Assembly: GCA_902570265.1 (NCBI GenBank)
Contig: CACFXF010000002.1
Location: 97,239-161,238, forward strand
Origin: an uncultured Alphaproteobacteria bacterium
Lineage (GTDB): Bacteria > Pseudomonadota > Alphaproteobacteria > Rhodobacterales > Rhodobacteraceae
Direction of reading: 5' to 3'
DNA: 64,000 nt
Shown here piece by piece: positions 10,144 through 20,211 of this stretch. The stretch's first letter is position 1; every line of letters begins with the position of its first letter. The notes beneath the pieces were generated by a model that did no database searches, was not told the DNA's origin, and saw only the letters and a program-made list of their open reading frames with translations. The translations under genes were made by a program, and so were the position numbers.

Positions 10144-11358
10144 TTATTCAGTAATTTTTAAAACAGAAAAATAGAAACCATCACTAGCATTAATCGGATG
10201 AAATATACCTGACTTAACTTTTGAATAATTTTTGTGATGCAACAAATATTTTCTAATAATCAAATCACCTTCATCTTCTAATAAAGAGCAAACAACATAG
10301 ATTAAAAAACCACCATTTTTTAAATAAGAACATGCTTGTTTAACAATACTATACTGATTTTTAGTTAATAAAGTTAACTTTTGATCATTTAATTCCCACT
10401 TTATTTTAGGATCTCTTCTCCAAGTTCCAGTTCCAGAACACGGTGCATCAACAAATACAATATCAAAAAAATTTTTGTACTTAATTAATTGTTTAGAATC
10501 AATAATTGTTATGTTGGCTCCAGCTTTATTAGTCCTATAAATAAGATTTTTATATTTCAAGTTATTTAAATCATAAGCAAAGAGATCCACTTTATTTCTT
10601 AATCTTGAAGCAATAGCGAGAGCTTTTCCACCACTGCCTGAACAAAAATCTAATATTTTTTTTCCTGAAGAGATTTGTATAAACTCAGTAGTTAATTGAG
10701 AAGATAGATCTTGTAATTCTACTTCACCAAGTTGATAGGATAAAGAATTTTTAATTAATTTTTCTCCACTTATAATTTTTAATGCATAGTTTGAACTAGG
10801 ACAAATTTCAGAAAAAATCCCTTGATTTTCTAATTTAATTTTTGCTTCTTTTAGATTTATTTTATTTTGATTAATTCTTAAATAAACTGGCGCTCTTTTC
10901 AAAAATATTTCCATGATAGCATTAAAATTGTTACCTAATGATTGTGTTAACTTTTCCTCAAGAAACTCTGGATAATTAAGACTTATATTTTTAGGAGCTT
11001 TCTTTACTAATCTATTGATATTGTTTAGAATAATTAATTCATTACTGTTAATAGGTGGTGATAGATATTTATTCTCTTTTATGTCCTCAAGAGAAAAAGA
11101 GCCCTTTTTATAAAGGAATAGATAGGAAAGAACTAAAATACGACCATTTTCGACATATTCGTTTATTTGAAATGGATAATATAAAATTAACCTTTTTCTT
11201 AAAATATCAAATACTAGATCTCTTATATTTCTTCTATCATTAGAGCCTGCAAAACGATTTTTTTTGAACCACTGTTTTAGTGCTTTTTCTAATGGATAAC
11301 CTTTCAGATAGTCATCCAAAATATTAATTGCGGCAGCTGCACGAGAAATTTCTTGCAT
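10144..11358 (-). CDS. rRNA cytosine-C5 methyltransferase, RsmB/NOL1-NOP2-Sun family
   Basis: SAM-dependent RNA m5C methyltransferase, 404 aa. The N-terminal ~130 residues form the NusB-like RNA-binding region of RsmB-type proteins. The catalytic domain has the SAM motif LDFCSGSGGKALAIA, the FVDAPCSGTGTWRRDPKIKW motif IV with its Cys in the Pro-Cys dipeptide, and VVCSLLEDEGD carrying the second catalytic Cys. The likely target is a 16S rRNA cytosine (C967 in E. coli), although alphaproteobacteria often have more than one paralogue. Lies 26 bases downstream of guaB in the same orientation. Confidence 0.88.
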   Translation of the reverse strand: MQEISRAAAAINILDDYLKGYPLEKALKQWFKKNRFAGSNDRRNIRDLVFDILRKRLILYYPFQINEYVENGRILVLSYLFLYKKGSFSLEDIKENKYLSPPINSNELIILNNINRLVKKAPKNISLNYPEFLEEKLTQSLGNNFNAIMEIFLKRAPVYLRINQNKINLKEAKIKLENQGIFSEICPSSNYALKIISGEKLIKNSLSYQLGEVELQDLSSQLTTEFIQISSGKKILDFCSGSGGKALAIASRLRNKVDLFAYDLNNLKYKNLIYRTNKAGANITIIDSKQLIKYKNFFDIVFVDAPCSGTGTWRRDPKIKWELNDQKLTLLTKNQYSIVKQACSYLKNGGFLIYVVCSLLEDEGDLIIRKYLLHHKNYSKVKSGIFHPINASDGFYFSVLKITE

Positions 11359-11384
11359 AAAAATTAATATTTTCTTTGTGGGTT

Positions 11385-12842
11385 TTACTTATTATTACTA
11401 TAGTTTGGTGACTCATTTGTTATTCTTACATCATGCACATGACTTTCTGACAAACCTGCTCCAGATATTTTAATAAATTTACAACCATTTTTCATTTGAT
11501 TAATGTTTTTATTGCCTGTGTATCCCATAGATGCCTTTAATCCACCTACCAATTGATAAATTATGTTATTAACTGACCCCTTGTATGGAACTTGTCCTTC
11601 TATTCCTTCAGGGATTAATTTATCTGCTTCTACTTCTTTTTGAAAATATCGATCTGCAGAACCTCTTGCCATAGCACCCAAAGAACCCATTCCCCTATAA
11701 TTTTTAAAACTTCTGCCTTGATACAATGATATTTCACCAGGAGATTCATCTGTTCCTGCAAATAAAGAACCTATCATCGCACAAGAGGCTCCTGATGCAA
11801 TTGATTTAGCAAAATCACCAGAAAATCTAATTCCGCCGTCAGCAATTACCGGAATACTGTGTAAATCTGCTTCTTTAGCACAATTTATAATTGCAGTTAG
11901 TTGAGGCATGCCTACACCAGCAATAACCCTTGTAGTACAAATTGAACCTGGGCCAATTCCTACTTTAATACCATCAGCACCCACATCTATCAATTCTTTT
12001 GTAGCATCTGAAGTAACCACATTACCTGCAATAACTTGGGTATTAGCAAATTCCTTTTTTAATCTTTTAACCGCGTTTATTACATCTGAAGAATGACCAT
12101 GAGCGGTATCTATGAATATAACATCTGCTCCAGCATCAATCAATGAAATAGATCTTTCATAACCTTCATTTCCTACAGAAGAAGCCGCAGCACATCTTAA
12201 TCTACCTAATTTATCTTTACAGGCTATTGGATTTAATACAGATTTTTCAATATCTTTTATAGTGAGTAACCCTAATAAATAATTACTTTCATCAACTACT
12301 AATAGTTTTTCAATCCTTCTTTTTGCCATTATTTGCTTTGCTTCTTTTGAATTAATTGGTTCTTTTACAATAGCTAAGTTTTCTTTAGTCATAACTTCAC
12401 TTACTTTAATAGAATTATCTTCTAAAAAACGAATATCTCTGTTTGTTAATATCCCCAATACTTTATTTTCTTTATCTACAACTGGAAAACCAGTGATATT
12501 ATATCTTTTAGCAATTTTTTTTGCGATCTTAACAGTATCATTACAATTTAAAGTTATTGGATTATAAACAATACCACTTTCAAATCTTTTAACTGCAGAT
12601 ACATATTTGGCTTGTCTGCTTATACTTAAATTTCTATGTATAACACCAATACCTCCAGATTGTGCCATAGCTATAGCCATATTTTTCTCAGTAACAGTAT
12701 CCATTGCAGAAGAAATTAAAGGGATATTAAGTTTGATATTCTTTGAAACAAATGTCTTTGTATCAACCATATCTGGAGTAACTGAAGATTTTGCAGGCAC
12801 CAATAAAACATCATCAAATGTGATAGCATTTTCTAATTTCAT
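11385..12842 (-). CDS. guaB: Inosine-5'-monophosphate dehydrogenase
   Basis: Rate-limiting step of guanine nucleotide synthesis: IMP to XMP with NAD. Full length, 485 aa. It starts with [15 protein letters not shown] and carries a CBS-domain pair inserted around residues 90-205 ([43 protein letters not shown]). The catalytic loop is [20 protein letters not shown], with Cys in GSICTTR and the flap GMGSLGAMA. Part of the ppx-rlmE-guaB-rsmB series on the minus strand, an arrangement familiar from alphaproteobacteria. Confidence 0.98.
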   Translation of the reverse strand: MKLENAITFDDVLLVPAKSSVTPDMVDTKTFVSKNIKLNIPLISSAMDTVTEKNMAIAMAQSGGIGVIHRNLSISRQAKYVSAVKRFESGIVYNPITLNCNDTVKIAKKIAKRYNITGFPVVDKENKVLGILTNRDIRFLEDNSIKVSEVMTKENLAIVKEPINSKEAKQIMAKRRIEKLLVVDESNYLLGLLTIKDIEKSVLNPIACKDKLGRLRCAAASSVGNEGYERSISLIDAGADVIFIDTAHGHSSDVINAVKRLKKEFANTQVIAGNVVTSDATKELIDVGADGIKVGIGPGSICTTRVIAGVGMPQLTAIINCAKEADLHSIPVIADGGIRFSGDFAKSIASGASCAMIGSLFAGTDESPGEISLYQGRSFKNYRGMGSLGAMARGSADRYFQKEVEADKLIPEGIEGQVPYKGSVNNIIYQLVGGLKASMGYTGNKNINQMKNGCKFIKISGAGLSESHVHDVRITNESPNYSNNK

Positions 12843-12887
12843 ATATTTAAAACCTCTATTACAGAATAAATATTTATTTTGATATAG

Positions 12888-13640
12888 TTAATCTTTTTTA
12901 AATTTTAATGCTACAACATATTTTTCAGAGCTATCAGATCTACTTGATTTAGGTTTAAAATTAATCACTTTCTTGAACTTTTTTTTAAGCAAGTTTTGTA
13001 ATTCCATTTCAGCACCACCAGCAAGAACTTTTGCAACAAAATTTCCTCCTTCATTCAAATAATTAAATGCAAAAAATGCTGCAGATTCGCATAATGCCAT
13101 AATTTTTAAATGATCAGATTTTTTGTGTCCCGTTGAGTTGCTTGCCATATCAGATAATATATTATCAACTTTATGATTTAATATTTCTCCAATTTCTTTT
13201 TCAAAATTATCTTCTAAGAAATCAAATATGTATATTTCCGCACCATTAATTGCTAAGATAGGTTTTAAGTCAATACCAATAACCCTGCCCTGTTTTTCTT
13301 TCAATTTATCAAGGTTTGAATTAGTTTTTTCAACAGCAACTTGAGACCACCCACCAGGCGCACAACCTAGATCAATAACACTATCTCCAAATTTAAATAT
13401 ACAAAATTTTTCATTTATTTCCAATAATTTAAATGCAGCTCTCGATCTATAACCTCTCTCCTTAGCAAGCTTTACATATGGATCATTTAGCTGCCTTCTT
13501 AACCAGTTAGTAGAAGAAATTTTTCTTCCTTTAGCAGTTTTTACATTTACTTTTAATAATCTATCAGTATTTTTTTTTGTTTTTTTTATTGAAGTACTGA
13601 TTTTTTTATCATTTTTTTTTAATGGATATTTTTTTTTCAT
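12888..13640 (-). CDS. rlmE: 23S rRNA 2'-O-ribose methyltransferase RlmE (FtsJ)
   Basis: Methylates U2552 of 23S rRNA. The first ~50 residues are a lysine-rich tail (many KK pairs), likely RNA-binding and longer than in E. coli RlmE (209 aa). The core has RSRAAFKLLEINEKF with catalytic Lys, the SAM motif VIDLGCAPGGWSQVAVE, NILSDMASNSTGHKKSDH with catalytic Asp, and GGNFVAKVLAGG with the second Lys. Four bases separate it from the upstream ppx stop, so the two are co-translated. Confidence 0.95.
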   Translation of the reverse strand: MKKKYPLKKNDKKISTSIKKTKKNTDRLLKVNVKTAKGRKISSTNWLRRQLNDPYVKLAKERGYRSRAAFKLLEINEKFCIFKFGDSVIDLGCAPGGWSQVAVEKTNSNLDKLKEKQGRVIGIDLKPILAINGAEIYIFDFLEDNFEKEIGEILNHKVDNILSDMASNSTGHKKSDHLKIMALCESAAFFAFNYLNEGGNFVAKVLAGGAEMELQNLLKKKFKKVINFKPKSSRSDSSEKYVVALKFKKD

Positions 13641-13644
13641 AAGA

Positions 13645-14766
13645 CTATTGAAAATGGTTATCTGCCGCCATTAAAGAGTATAAAATTCCTTCTCTCAAAC
13701 CACGATCAGCCACTTTCATACTATGTGAAGGCCAAATTCTCAATAAAGTTTGCATAATTGCAGATCCAGACATTATTAAATCTGCCCTGTCTCTACCTAT
13801 TCCTGGTTCTTTCTTTCTACCATCAGGTCCAAGAATCAAGAATTTTTTTATGACATTATCAATATCAGTAGAAGAAAGGTTAAGTCCATCAACCTTTAAT
13901 CTATCATATCTTCTTAAACCCAAATGAACTGCTCCTAAAGTTGTTACAGTTCCTGAAGTACCAATTATTTGCAGTTCTTTTTTTAAATCAATTTGATTAT
14001 AATTTAAATAAGGTAAAAAATTTTCAATTTTTTGCTCAAAATCACAAGACATTAAAGCAAACCTTGCACTATCATCATCCACATCAGAATAACGCTCTAG
14101 TAGAGTTGCAACACCTAAAGGGACTGAAATCCAATCTACTATTTTGACGAAATTAGTATTTAATTTTTCAATTTGAAATTCTTTTTTATTTTTTTTATCT
14201 AACCGAAGTTTAAGCATTTCTGCTATCCTATTTTCTTCTGAGATCTCTGATAAATCCATCCAAACTAATTCTGTCGACCCTCCTCCAATATCAACTATTA
14301 AGACATGAGAAAATTTTGGATCGAATAACGGAGCGCAACTTATAACTGCTAATCTAGCTTCTTCTTCGGGCTTTATAAGTTCTAATTTTAGTCCTGTTTC
14401 CATTTTAACTTTTTGTAAAAAACTTTTACCATTTTCTGAACGCCTACAAGCTTCAGTAGCCACAAGCCTTGAATTTTTAACACGGAATTTATTAAGTTTT
14501 TTTGCACATACATGAAGAGCTTGTAATGCTCTTGTGATTCCAGCTTGAGAGAGTTGTCCAGTTCTTTCCAGATCTATACCAAGCCTTATAGACTTTGAAA
14601 AAGCATCTACTATCTCAAATCTTGAACCAGTTGGTCGGGCTATCAACATTCGGCAACTATTAGTACCTAGATCTAAAGCTGCATATAAATTTTTATTATT
14701 ATTGTTACCCTTTTTAACATTCAAACTTTTGTTAACCAACTTAGGATCAGAGCCTAAGTCTACCAT
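13645..14766 (-). CDS. Ppx/GppA family exopolyphosphatase
   Basis: ASKHA-fold phosphatase acting on polyphosphate or pppGpp. Diagnostic phosphate-binding motifs are AALDLGTNSCRMLIA (residues ~29-43) and VLIVDIGGGSTELVW (~144-158). A conserved IGTSGTVTTLGAVHLGL follows. At 373 aa it lacks the C-terminal HD domain of long E. coli Ppx, matching the short alphaproteobacterial form. First gene of the rlmE-guaB series, with a 200-base spacer to the divergent methyltransferase gene. Polyphosphate versus pppGpp preference cannot be read from sequence. Confidence 0.9.
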   Translation of the reverse strand: MVDLGSDPKLVNKSLNVKKGNNNNKNLYAALDLGTNSCRMLIARPTGSRFEIVDAFSKSIRLGIDLERTGQLSQAGITRALQALHVCAKKLNKFRVKNSRLVATEACRRSENGKSFLQKVKMETGLKLELIKPEEEARLAVISCAPLFDPKFSHVLIVDIGGGSTELVWMDLSEISEENRIAEMLKLRLDKKNKKEFQIEKLNTNFVKIVDWISVPLGVATLLERYSDVDDDSARFALMSCDFEQKIENFLPYLNYNQIDLKKELQIIGTSGTVTTLGAVHLGLRRYDRLKVDGLNLSSTDIDNVIKKFLILGPDGRKKEPGIGRDRADLIMSGSAIMQTLLRIWPSHSMKVADRGLREGILYSLMAADNHFQ

Positions 14767-14968
14767 TTTTATCCTCTCTTAAATAGTTCAAAGATATATC
14801 TAACTTAAACTATTTTTCTTTACAGTAGTATAAAGAAGAGTAATTAACAACTTTAAAACATCTTTAATTCTATGTCGAATTAGTATTTCATGCAGTCGCT
14901 TTTTTGTTAACAAAATTTTAAAATAGGTTATTTAGTCAGACATATATATAACTTAACAGGAATAACAA

Positions 14969-15910
14969 ATGACAAAAACTATTATAGAAAGTTCAAATAG
15001 AACTGTTGTTATAGGCTTTGATGAACCATTCTGTATAATTGGAGAAAGAATAAATCCTACAGGGCGAAAAAAATTGGCAATGGAATTAGAAGCTGAAAAT
15101 TTTGATACCGTAGTCAAAGATGCTTTAGAACAGGAGAAAGCAGGCGCGAATATTTTAGATATAAATGCTGGTGTGGTTTATAACTCAAATCCAAATCCTA
15201 ATGAAACTGAACCAGTTTTGATGAAAAGGTTAATTGAACTTGTACAAGATACAGTTGATGTCCCATTATGCATTGATAGCTCAGTGCCTGGCGCTCTTGA
15301 AGAAGGTTTAAAGGCCGCAAAGGGAAGGCCTTTACTAAATTCTGTTACTGGAGAAGAAGAACGACTAGAAAGCATTCTTCCTCTAGTAAAAAAATACAAC
15401 GTGCCAGTAGTTGCAATATCTAACGATGATACTGGAATATCAGAAGACCCAAGAGTAAGGTTTAACGTAGCAAAAAAAATAGTTGAAAGAGCCTCTGATT
15501 TTGGGATACCCCCTACTGACATTGTAGTAGACCCACTAGTGATGCCAATTGGTGCAATGGCTACAGCCGGTCAACAAGTGTTTGAATTAGTAAAAAAACT
15601 GAAAATAGAACTTAAAGTAAATACAACATGTGGAGCATCCAATATTTCTTTTGGACTTCCAAATAGACATTCTATAAATTCAACCTTTCTGCCAATGGCT
15701 ATTGCTTCAGGAATGTCTAGTGCAATTATGAATCCTACCAATCCTCATGAATTAAATTCAATTTATGCCGCAAATTTACTGATGAATAGAGACAAAAATG
15801 GTGCAAACTGGATAAAACGTAATAGAATTAATTCACCTGATTCTAATTCAAAAGAAGATATAAATGAAAATTCACAGAGAAGAAGAAGAAGAAGAAATAG
15901 TAGAAGATAA
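14969..15910 (+). CDS. Methyltetrahydrofolate:corrinoid methyltransferase (pterin-binding domain)
   Basis: TIM-barrel pterin-binding enzyme of the MetH-N2/AcsE/MtgA type that moves a methyl group between a corrinoid protein and tetrahydrofolate. Visible motifs are CIIGERINPTGRKKLA, ANILDINAGVV, CIDSSVPGALEEGL, LNSVTGEEERL and the Asn-rich pterin pocket VNTTCGASNISFGLPNR. The catalytic core ends near residue 285. The last ~28 residues are an unusual Ser/Asn linker and an arginine run (RRRRRRNSRR) encoded by AGA repeats. The corrinoid activator gene follows 39 bases later, indicating an operon for methyl transfer from a methylated amine or similar substrate. No corrinoid-binding subunit or MttB-type methyltransferase is in the window. 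Confidence 0.88.
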   Translation: MTKTIIESSNRTVVIGFDEPFCIIGERINPTGRKKLAMELEAENFDTVVKDALEQEKAGANILDINAGVVYNSNPNPNETEPVLMKRLIELVQDTVDVPLCIDSSVPGALEEGLKAAKGRPLLNSVTGEEERLESILPLVKKYNVPVVAISNDDTGISEDPRVRFNVAKKIVERASDFGIPPTDIVVDPLVMPIGAMATAGQQVFELVKKLKIELKVNTTCGASNISFGLPNRHSINSTFLPMAIASGMSSAIMNPTNPHELNSIYAANLLMNRDKNGANWIKRNRINSPDSNSKEDINENSQRRRRRRNSRR

Positions 15911-15949
15911 CAAATACTGGTATTTTTTTAATCATTTTTCTGTTAGTCA

Positions 15950-18010
15950 ATGAATAATTATAAAAAAAATAATTTTATTTCAATATCAAGAACTAATGAC
16001 TTAACTGTTGTTTTTACACCCTCTGGTTTAAGGGGTACTGTTAAAAATGGGACAACCATATTGGATGCTGCTAGACAATTAGGAGTGGATCTAGATAGTG
16101 TTTGTGGAGGAAGAGGAATATGTACTAAATGTAAAGTCAAACCGTCTTTTGGTAATTTTTCAAAATTTAATATTGACGCTAAAGAAGGTAATTTAGCCCC
16201 ACCAACTGAAATTGAAAATAAGTCTATAGAAAAAAATAGAATCTCTTGCGATGAAAGACTTGGATGCCAAACTAAAATTTTAGGAGATATGATAATTGAC
16301 GTTCCTGAAGAAAGCCAAGTACATAAACAAGTGATCAGAAAAAGGATAGAACTTAAAAATATTGATATAAATCCAGCAACTAAACTTTATTATGTAGAGG
16401 TTAAAGAACCAGACATACATAATCCTTCAGGAGATCTTCAAAGATTAAATCTTGCACTAAAAAAACAGTGGGGAATTAAAAAAACAAACATTTCGTTAAA
16501 AATTTTAAAAAACCTACAATATATTTTACGAAAAGGAAAATGGTGTGTTACATGCGCTATTTTTCATCAAGATAATGAAGATAGCGAAATCGTGAACATA
16601 TGGCCAGGATTTTTGGACTCAAACCTTTACGGAATAGCTATTGATTTAGGATCAACTACTGTTGCTGCACATCTTTGTGATTTACATACTGGTGAAATTA
16701 TAAATTCATCAGGAATTATGAACCCTCAGATACGATTTGGAGAAGATCTTATGAGTAGGGTTAGTTTTTCTATGATGAATGATGATGGCACTGAAAAACT
16801 AAAAGAAACTGTTCAAGAATCTTTAAATACCTTATTTAAAAATTTAATGAGAGAACCAGAAATCGACCCTAAACTGGTTGTAGAACTTTCTATAGTATGT
16901 AATCCAGTAATGCACCATTTGCTATTAGGTATAAATCCTACTGAATTAGGACAAGCTCCCTTTGCACTTGCATCATCTGATTCACTTTATTTCAAAAATG
17001 AACATATAGGATTAAATTTTTTGGATAATGCAAATTTATATTTATTACCTTGCATTGCAGGACATGTGGGAGCAGATGCAGCAGCCGTTATTTTATCAGA
17101 AGCACCTAATGAATCTGAAGAAACTGTTCTAATAATAGATGTGGGAACTAATGCTGAACTTATACTTGGCAATAAATCTGAATTATATGCATGTTCTTCT
17201 CCCACAGGTCCAGCATTTGAAGGAGCTCAAATATCATCAGGGCAAAGGGCAGCACCTGGAGCTATAGAAAAAATTAAAATTGATCCAATTTCAAAAGATC
17301 CGATTTTCAAAGTAATTGGCTGTGATTATTGGTCGAATGAAGAACAATTTCAAAATTTTTTGTTAAATCAAAAAATTACTGGCATATGTGGTTCTGGTAT
17401 AATTGAAGCTATTGCAGAAATGAGAATGACAGGTATTTTAGATGCATCTGGATTAATTGGGTCTAGTTCAGAAACTGGATCTGAAAGATGTATTTCTGAA
17501 GGTAGAACCAATAGCTACATAATTTATAAAAGTATGATTAATGATGAAACAACAATAAAAATTACAAATGGTGATGTGAGAGCAATACAATTAGCAAAAG
17601 CAGCTTTATTTGCAGGCTCAAGATTATTAATGGATGAAATGAAAATAGATAAAATTGATAAGATAATTTTAGCTGGTGCTTTTGGTGCACATATCTCTAC
17701 AAAACATGCTATGGTTCTAGGTATGATACCAGATTGTAATTTAAAGAATGTTACATCTGCTGGAAATGCAGCTGGCGCAGGAGCCATGATTGCACTTTTA
17801 AATAGTAAATCAAGACTTGAAATTTCCAAAACTGTGAAAAAAATAAATAAAATTGAAACAGCCATGGCTCCAAAGTTTCAAGAATATTTTGTGTCCGCCT
17901 CAGCTATTCCTAATTCAATGTTTTCTTTTCCTGAATTAGAGAAAGTAATGAAATTACCTGATGTAAGTTTTAACCAAAAGAAAAGAAATAAAAGATCAAA
18001 TTATAATTAG
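15950..18010 (+). CDS. Corrinoid activation protein (2Fe-2S plus ASKHA, RamA/DUF4445-like)
   Basis: Reductive activator that returns Co(II) corrinoid to Co(I) with ATP. Residues ~18-110 form a plant-type 2Fe-2S ferredoxin domain with CGGRGICTKCKV and a later CDERLGCQ cysteine set. A linker domain (~125-215) follows. The ASKHA part has AIDLGSTTVAAHLCDLHTGEI, PVMHHLLLGI, VLIIDVGTNAELILG, CSSPTGPAFEGAQISSG, GICGSGIIEAIAEM and LAGAFGAHIS. Length 686 aa fits the family. Probably co-transcribed with the methyltetrahydrofolate methyltransferase before it. Partner corrinoid protein not seen here. Confidence 0.88.
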   Translation: MNNYKKNNFISISRTNDLTVVFTPSGLRGTVKNGTTILDAARQLGVDLDSVCGGRGICTKCKVKPSFGNFSKFNIDAKEGNLAPPTEIENKSIEKNRISCDERLGCQTKILGDMIIDVPEESQVHKQVIRKRIELKNIDINPATKLYYVEVKEPDIHNPSGDLQRLNLALKKQWGIKKTNISLKILKNLQYILRKGKWCVTCAIFHQDNEDSEIVNIWPGFLDSNLYGIAIDLGSTTVAAHLCDLHTGEIINSSGIMNPQIRFGEDLMSRVSFSMMNDDGTEKLKETVQESLNTLFKNLMREPEIDPKLVVELSIVCNPVMHHLLLGINPTELGQAPFALASSDSLYFKNEHIGLNFLDNANLYLLPCIAGHVGADAAAVILSEAPNESEETVLIIDVGTNAELILGNKSELYACSSPTGPAFEGAQISSGQRAAPGAIEKIKIDPISKDPIFKVIGCDYWSNEEQFQNFLLNQKITGICGSGIIEAIAEMRMTGILDASGLIGSSSETGSERCISEGRTNSYIIYKSMINDETTIKITNGDVRAIQLAKAALFAGSRLLMDEMKIDKIDKIILAGAFGAHISTKHAMVLGMIPDCNLKNVTSAGNAAGAGAMIALLNSKSRLEISKTVKKINKIETAMAPKFQEYFVSASAIPNSMFSFPELEKVMKLPDVSFNQKKRNKRSNYN

Positions 18011-18066
18011 TAAAACTAACTATTATTTGTTAATTATAATTAATCTAATAATTGCAGGAGTGATTT

Positions 18067-18465
18067 TTGAATATTTACAGATTAGTATATAAATCTAAAC
18101 CTTTCGGATATGATCAAGCCATTTTAAACGGAATTCTGTCTGATGCAATAAACTACAATTCAAAAAATAATATAACTGGTGCTTTGATTTGTAGAGATGA
18201 TATTTATTTACAACTTCTTGAAGGTCCTGAATATGAAGTAAATCTAACATTTGAAAAAATTTCTAATGATGATAGACATTTAGAAATTGAGCTTCTTCTT
18301 GAAGAGTATTGTAATAAAAGGATTTTCCCAGGATGGAATATGAAAGATGATCCCGCAAGAACTTGGTTTTGGAATAAAGAAGAAATAAATTCTGGAATCT
18401 TTAATAAGATACCTAAGATTAAAATAATAGAAGTTTTTGAAAAAATCGCTAACCAGATAAATTAG
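18067..18465 (+). CDS. BLUF-domain blue-light sensor
   Basis: Short FAD-binding photoreceptor of 132 aa consisting of little more than the BLUF domain. Key residues are all present: Tyr8 in LVYKSK (Tyr21 of AppA), Asn35 in NNITGALI, Gln49 in YLQLLEGP, and the Trp/Met segment FPGWNMKDDPAR. The start is TTG at 18067, supported by an AGGAG element six bases upstream and by alignment of the first strand; no ATG is suitable. No output domain is fused, so it likely acts through protein contacts. It lies downstream of the corrinoid genes and upstream of a coiled-coil gene, which gives no firm partner. Confidence 0.9.
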   Translation: MNIYRLVYKSKPFGYDQAILNGILSDAINYNSKNNITGALICRDDIYLQLLEGPEYEVNLTFEKISNDDRHLEIELLLEEYCNKRIFPGWNMKDDPARTWFWNKEEINSGIFNKIPKIKIIEVFEKIANQIN

Positions 18466-18624
18466 TATCTAATTAACAATATTTGTTGATATTCCAGTAA
18501 CAAATTTAAAAGAAATACTTCATATAATTCTGATTTTATTTTTTTCTTAGAGAATTTTGTTTATTTTTTTTTAAATTTAAACTTATAATGAAGTATCTCA
18601 ATTTTTAATCAGGATATTTTTATT

Positions 18625-19354
18625 ATGGATATAAATTCTAAACTAAAATTAAAAATTAAATCTAATAGAAAAGCAATTTTTGAGTTAGACTCAAAAAATT
18701 GAAGAAAATCGATCAAAAAGCGAAGAATTGAGATCTTCTGCTGAAAGAGATAATGCTTCAATAGCTAGGAATTATACTGCTGCATTTTACGGAAATCACC
18801 AATTAACTAATAGAAATTCAGAAGAAATTTTTAAAAATAGAATAGCTATCCTAAACAATATGGAAGTAGACGGTGAAGTCGAAGTAAACTTTCGTGAAAC
18901 AATGATAAATATGGCAAATGTTGATTATTTTACTCATAGAGCTGAAGTTAATCAGGAGATAATTGATATTAACCAAAAATTATCAGAAGTTAATTCACTA
19001 CTTATTCAAATAAATAGAGCAATAATGGCAAGAAATGAAAAATCTGTAAAATTTAATAGAAAAAATTTGGATATAAATAAAAGATTTTTAAATGGTGAAT
19101 TTCATCCTTCAAAAGCAACTGTGGCGGCAAATAATAAAAGATCAAAAGAAAACGAAGATAGATGTTTAAAACTAACAAAAGCAGCAGAAAGAAATAAAAC
19201 TAAGATTGAAAAACTTAAAAAGATAGGACAAGAAAATGCTGCAAATGTTTTAAGAAATTCAATTGAGATTTCGAAAAGAAGAAGTCAAATCACAGAAAAT
19301 CAAGAAGAGGTAATAGCTGATCAAAAACATATAGCTAGTACAATATTTAATTAG
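18625..19354 (+). CDS. Coiled-coil protein with apparent frameshift near the 5' end
   Basis: An ATG at 18625, with AGGAT a few bases upstream, opens a 25-codon frame ending at TGA 18700-18702 (FELDSKN-stop). The following frame continues for over 200 codons to 19354, with no ATG near its beginning. Removing one A from the A6 run at 18693-18698 joins them as ...ELDSKIEENRSKSEEL, giving one protein of about 242 aa. That protein is rich in Lys, Glu and Asn and predicted to be largely helical with coiled-coil heptads around VNQEIIDINQKLSEVN. It could be a real mutation, a programmed slip or a homopolymer sequencing error. Family not recognised; no signal peptide or membrane segment. Confidence 0.5.
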
Positions 19355-19485
19355 TTTAGTTTATTTTTTTACCAATATAAATATAAACTTTGATTTTTTT
19401 TTATATATTAATAGATAATTAGAAATATTTAAATAATTTGGATAAGAAAAATTCAAAAAATTTTAATATTTAAGGGTTATAATAT

Positions 19486-20211
19486 ATGTCTTATTTTTTT
19501 AAGATTGCTGAAAATAAGGATGAAATAAAATTATCTCAATTATTTAGGAGTAAAATTTTTAGAAACTCTGATAGTTTCTGCGATACTGATGAACTGGACA
19601 AAAAATGTATACATTTTTTAATTTTTGACAAATTAAATTCTAATAAATTAGTATGTGTTTTTCGTGTTTATATAATGATTAATTTTAATCAAATAAAATA
19701 TTCTTATTCTCATCAGTTTTACAAACTTAATAACTTAAAAAAAATTAAAGAGCCAATGCTAGAACTTGGTAGATTTTGCATTGATCCCAAATACAAAGAT
19801 CCAAAAATTATAATGACTGCATGGTTTGCAATAAGGAATTTGGTTGAAAAAAATCATATAAAATTTCTATTCGGATGCTCAAGTTTTTTTGGAACCAATA
19901 TTGAAAAATATTCAGATTGTTTCAAGTTTCTTAAAAGTAAATACATTGCCCCAAAAAATCTTATCCCTTATGTTAAAGCACCTAAAGTATTTAAATTTAA
20001 TAAATTAATTAATCTTAATAATTTTTGTTTGAAAAAAGTAAGGAACACCCTCCCCCCTCTTCTTTCATCTTATCTTAAACTAGGTGGCTGGGTTTCAGAT
20101 CATGTTGTGATAGATCATGATTTACAAACCATGCATGTATTTACTGGACTAGAAATAAAAGATATTCCACACAAACGGCTTCGCTTTTTAAAATCGTTTA
20201 ATTTTAATTGA
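19486..20211 (+). CDS. OlsB-like N-acyltransferase (GNAT fold)
   Basis: 241-aa protein of the acetyltransferase/hemolysin-like family that includes OlsB, the ornithine N-acyltransferase making lyso-ornithine lipid. The central segment MLELGRFCIDPKYKDPKIIMTAWFAI and then FLFGCSSFFGT is the family hallmark: acyl donor groove, Arg, and a 'GCSSF' strand. KYIAPKNLIPY and PPLLSSYLKLGGWVSDHVVIDHD follow as in OlsB C-termini. Ornithine lipids replace phospholipids under phosphate limitation in marine bacteria. An olsA acyltransferase would be expected next door but only a 67-codon ORF follows. Confidence 0.7.
   Translation: MSYFFKIAENKDEIKLSQLFRSKIFRNSDSFCDTDELDKKCIHFLIFDKLNSNKLVCVFRVYIMINFNQIKYSYSHQFYKLNNLKKIKEPMLELGRFCIDPKYKDPKIIMTAWFAIRNLVEKNHIKFLFGCSSFFGTNIEKYSDCFKFLKSKYIAPKNLIPYVKAPKVFKFNKLINLNNFCLKKVRNTLPPLLSSYLKLGGWVSDHVVIDHDLQTMHVFTGLEIKDIPHKRLRFLKSFNFN

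Noticed and set aside
14820..14968. Possible riboswitch before the corrinoid methyltransferase gene
   Set aside because: No cobalamin- or SAM-riboswitch consensus elements were found in this AT-rich spacer.
18514..18596. 9-bp inverted repeat ATACTTCAT ... ATGAAGTAT
   Set aside because: Arms are 64 bases apart in AT-rich DNA, so chance is likely and no regulator or terminator role is evident.
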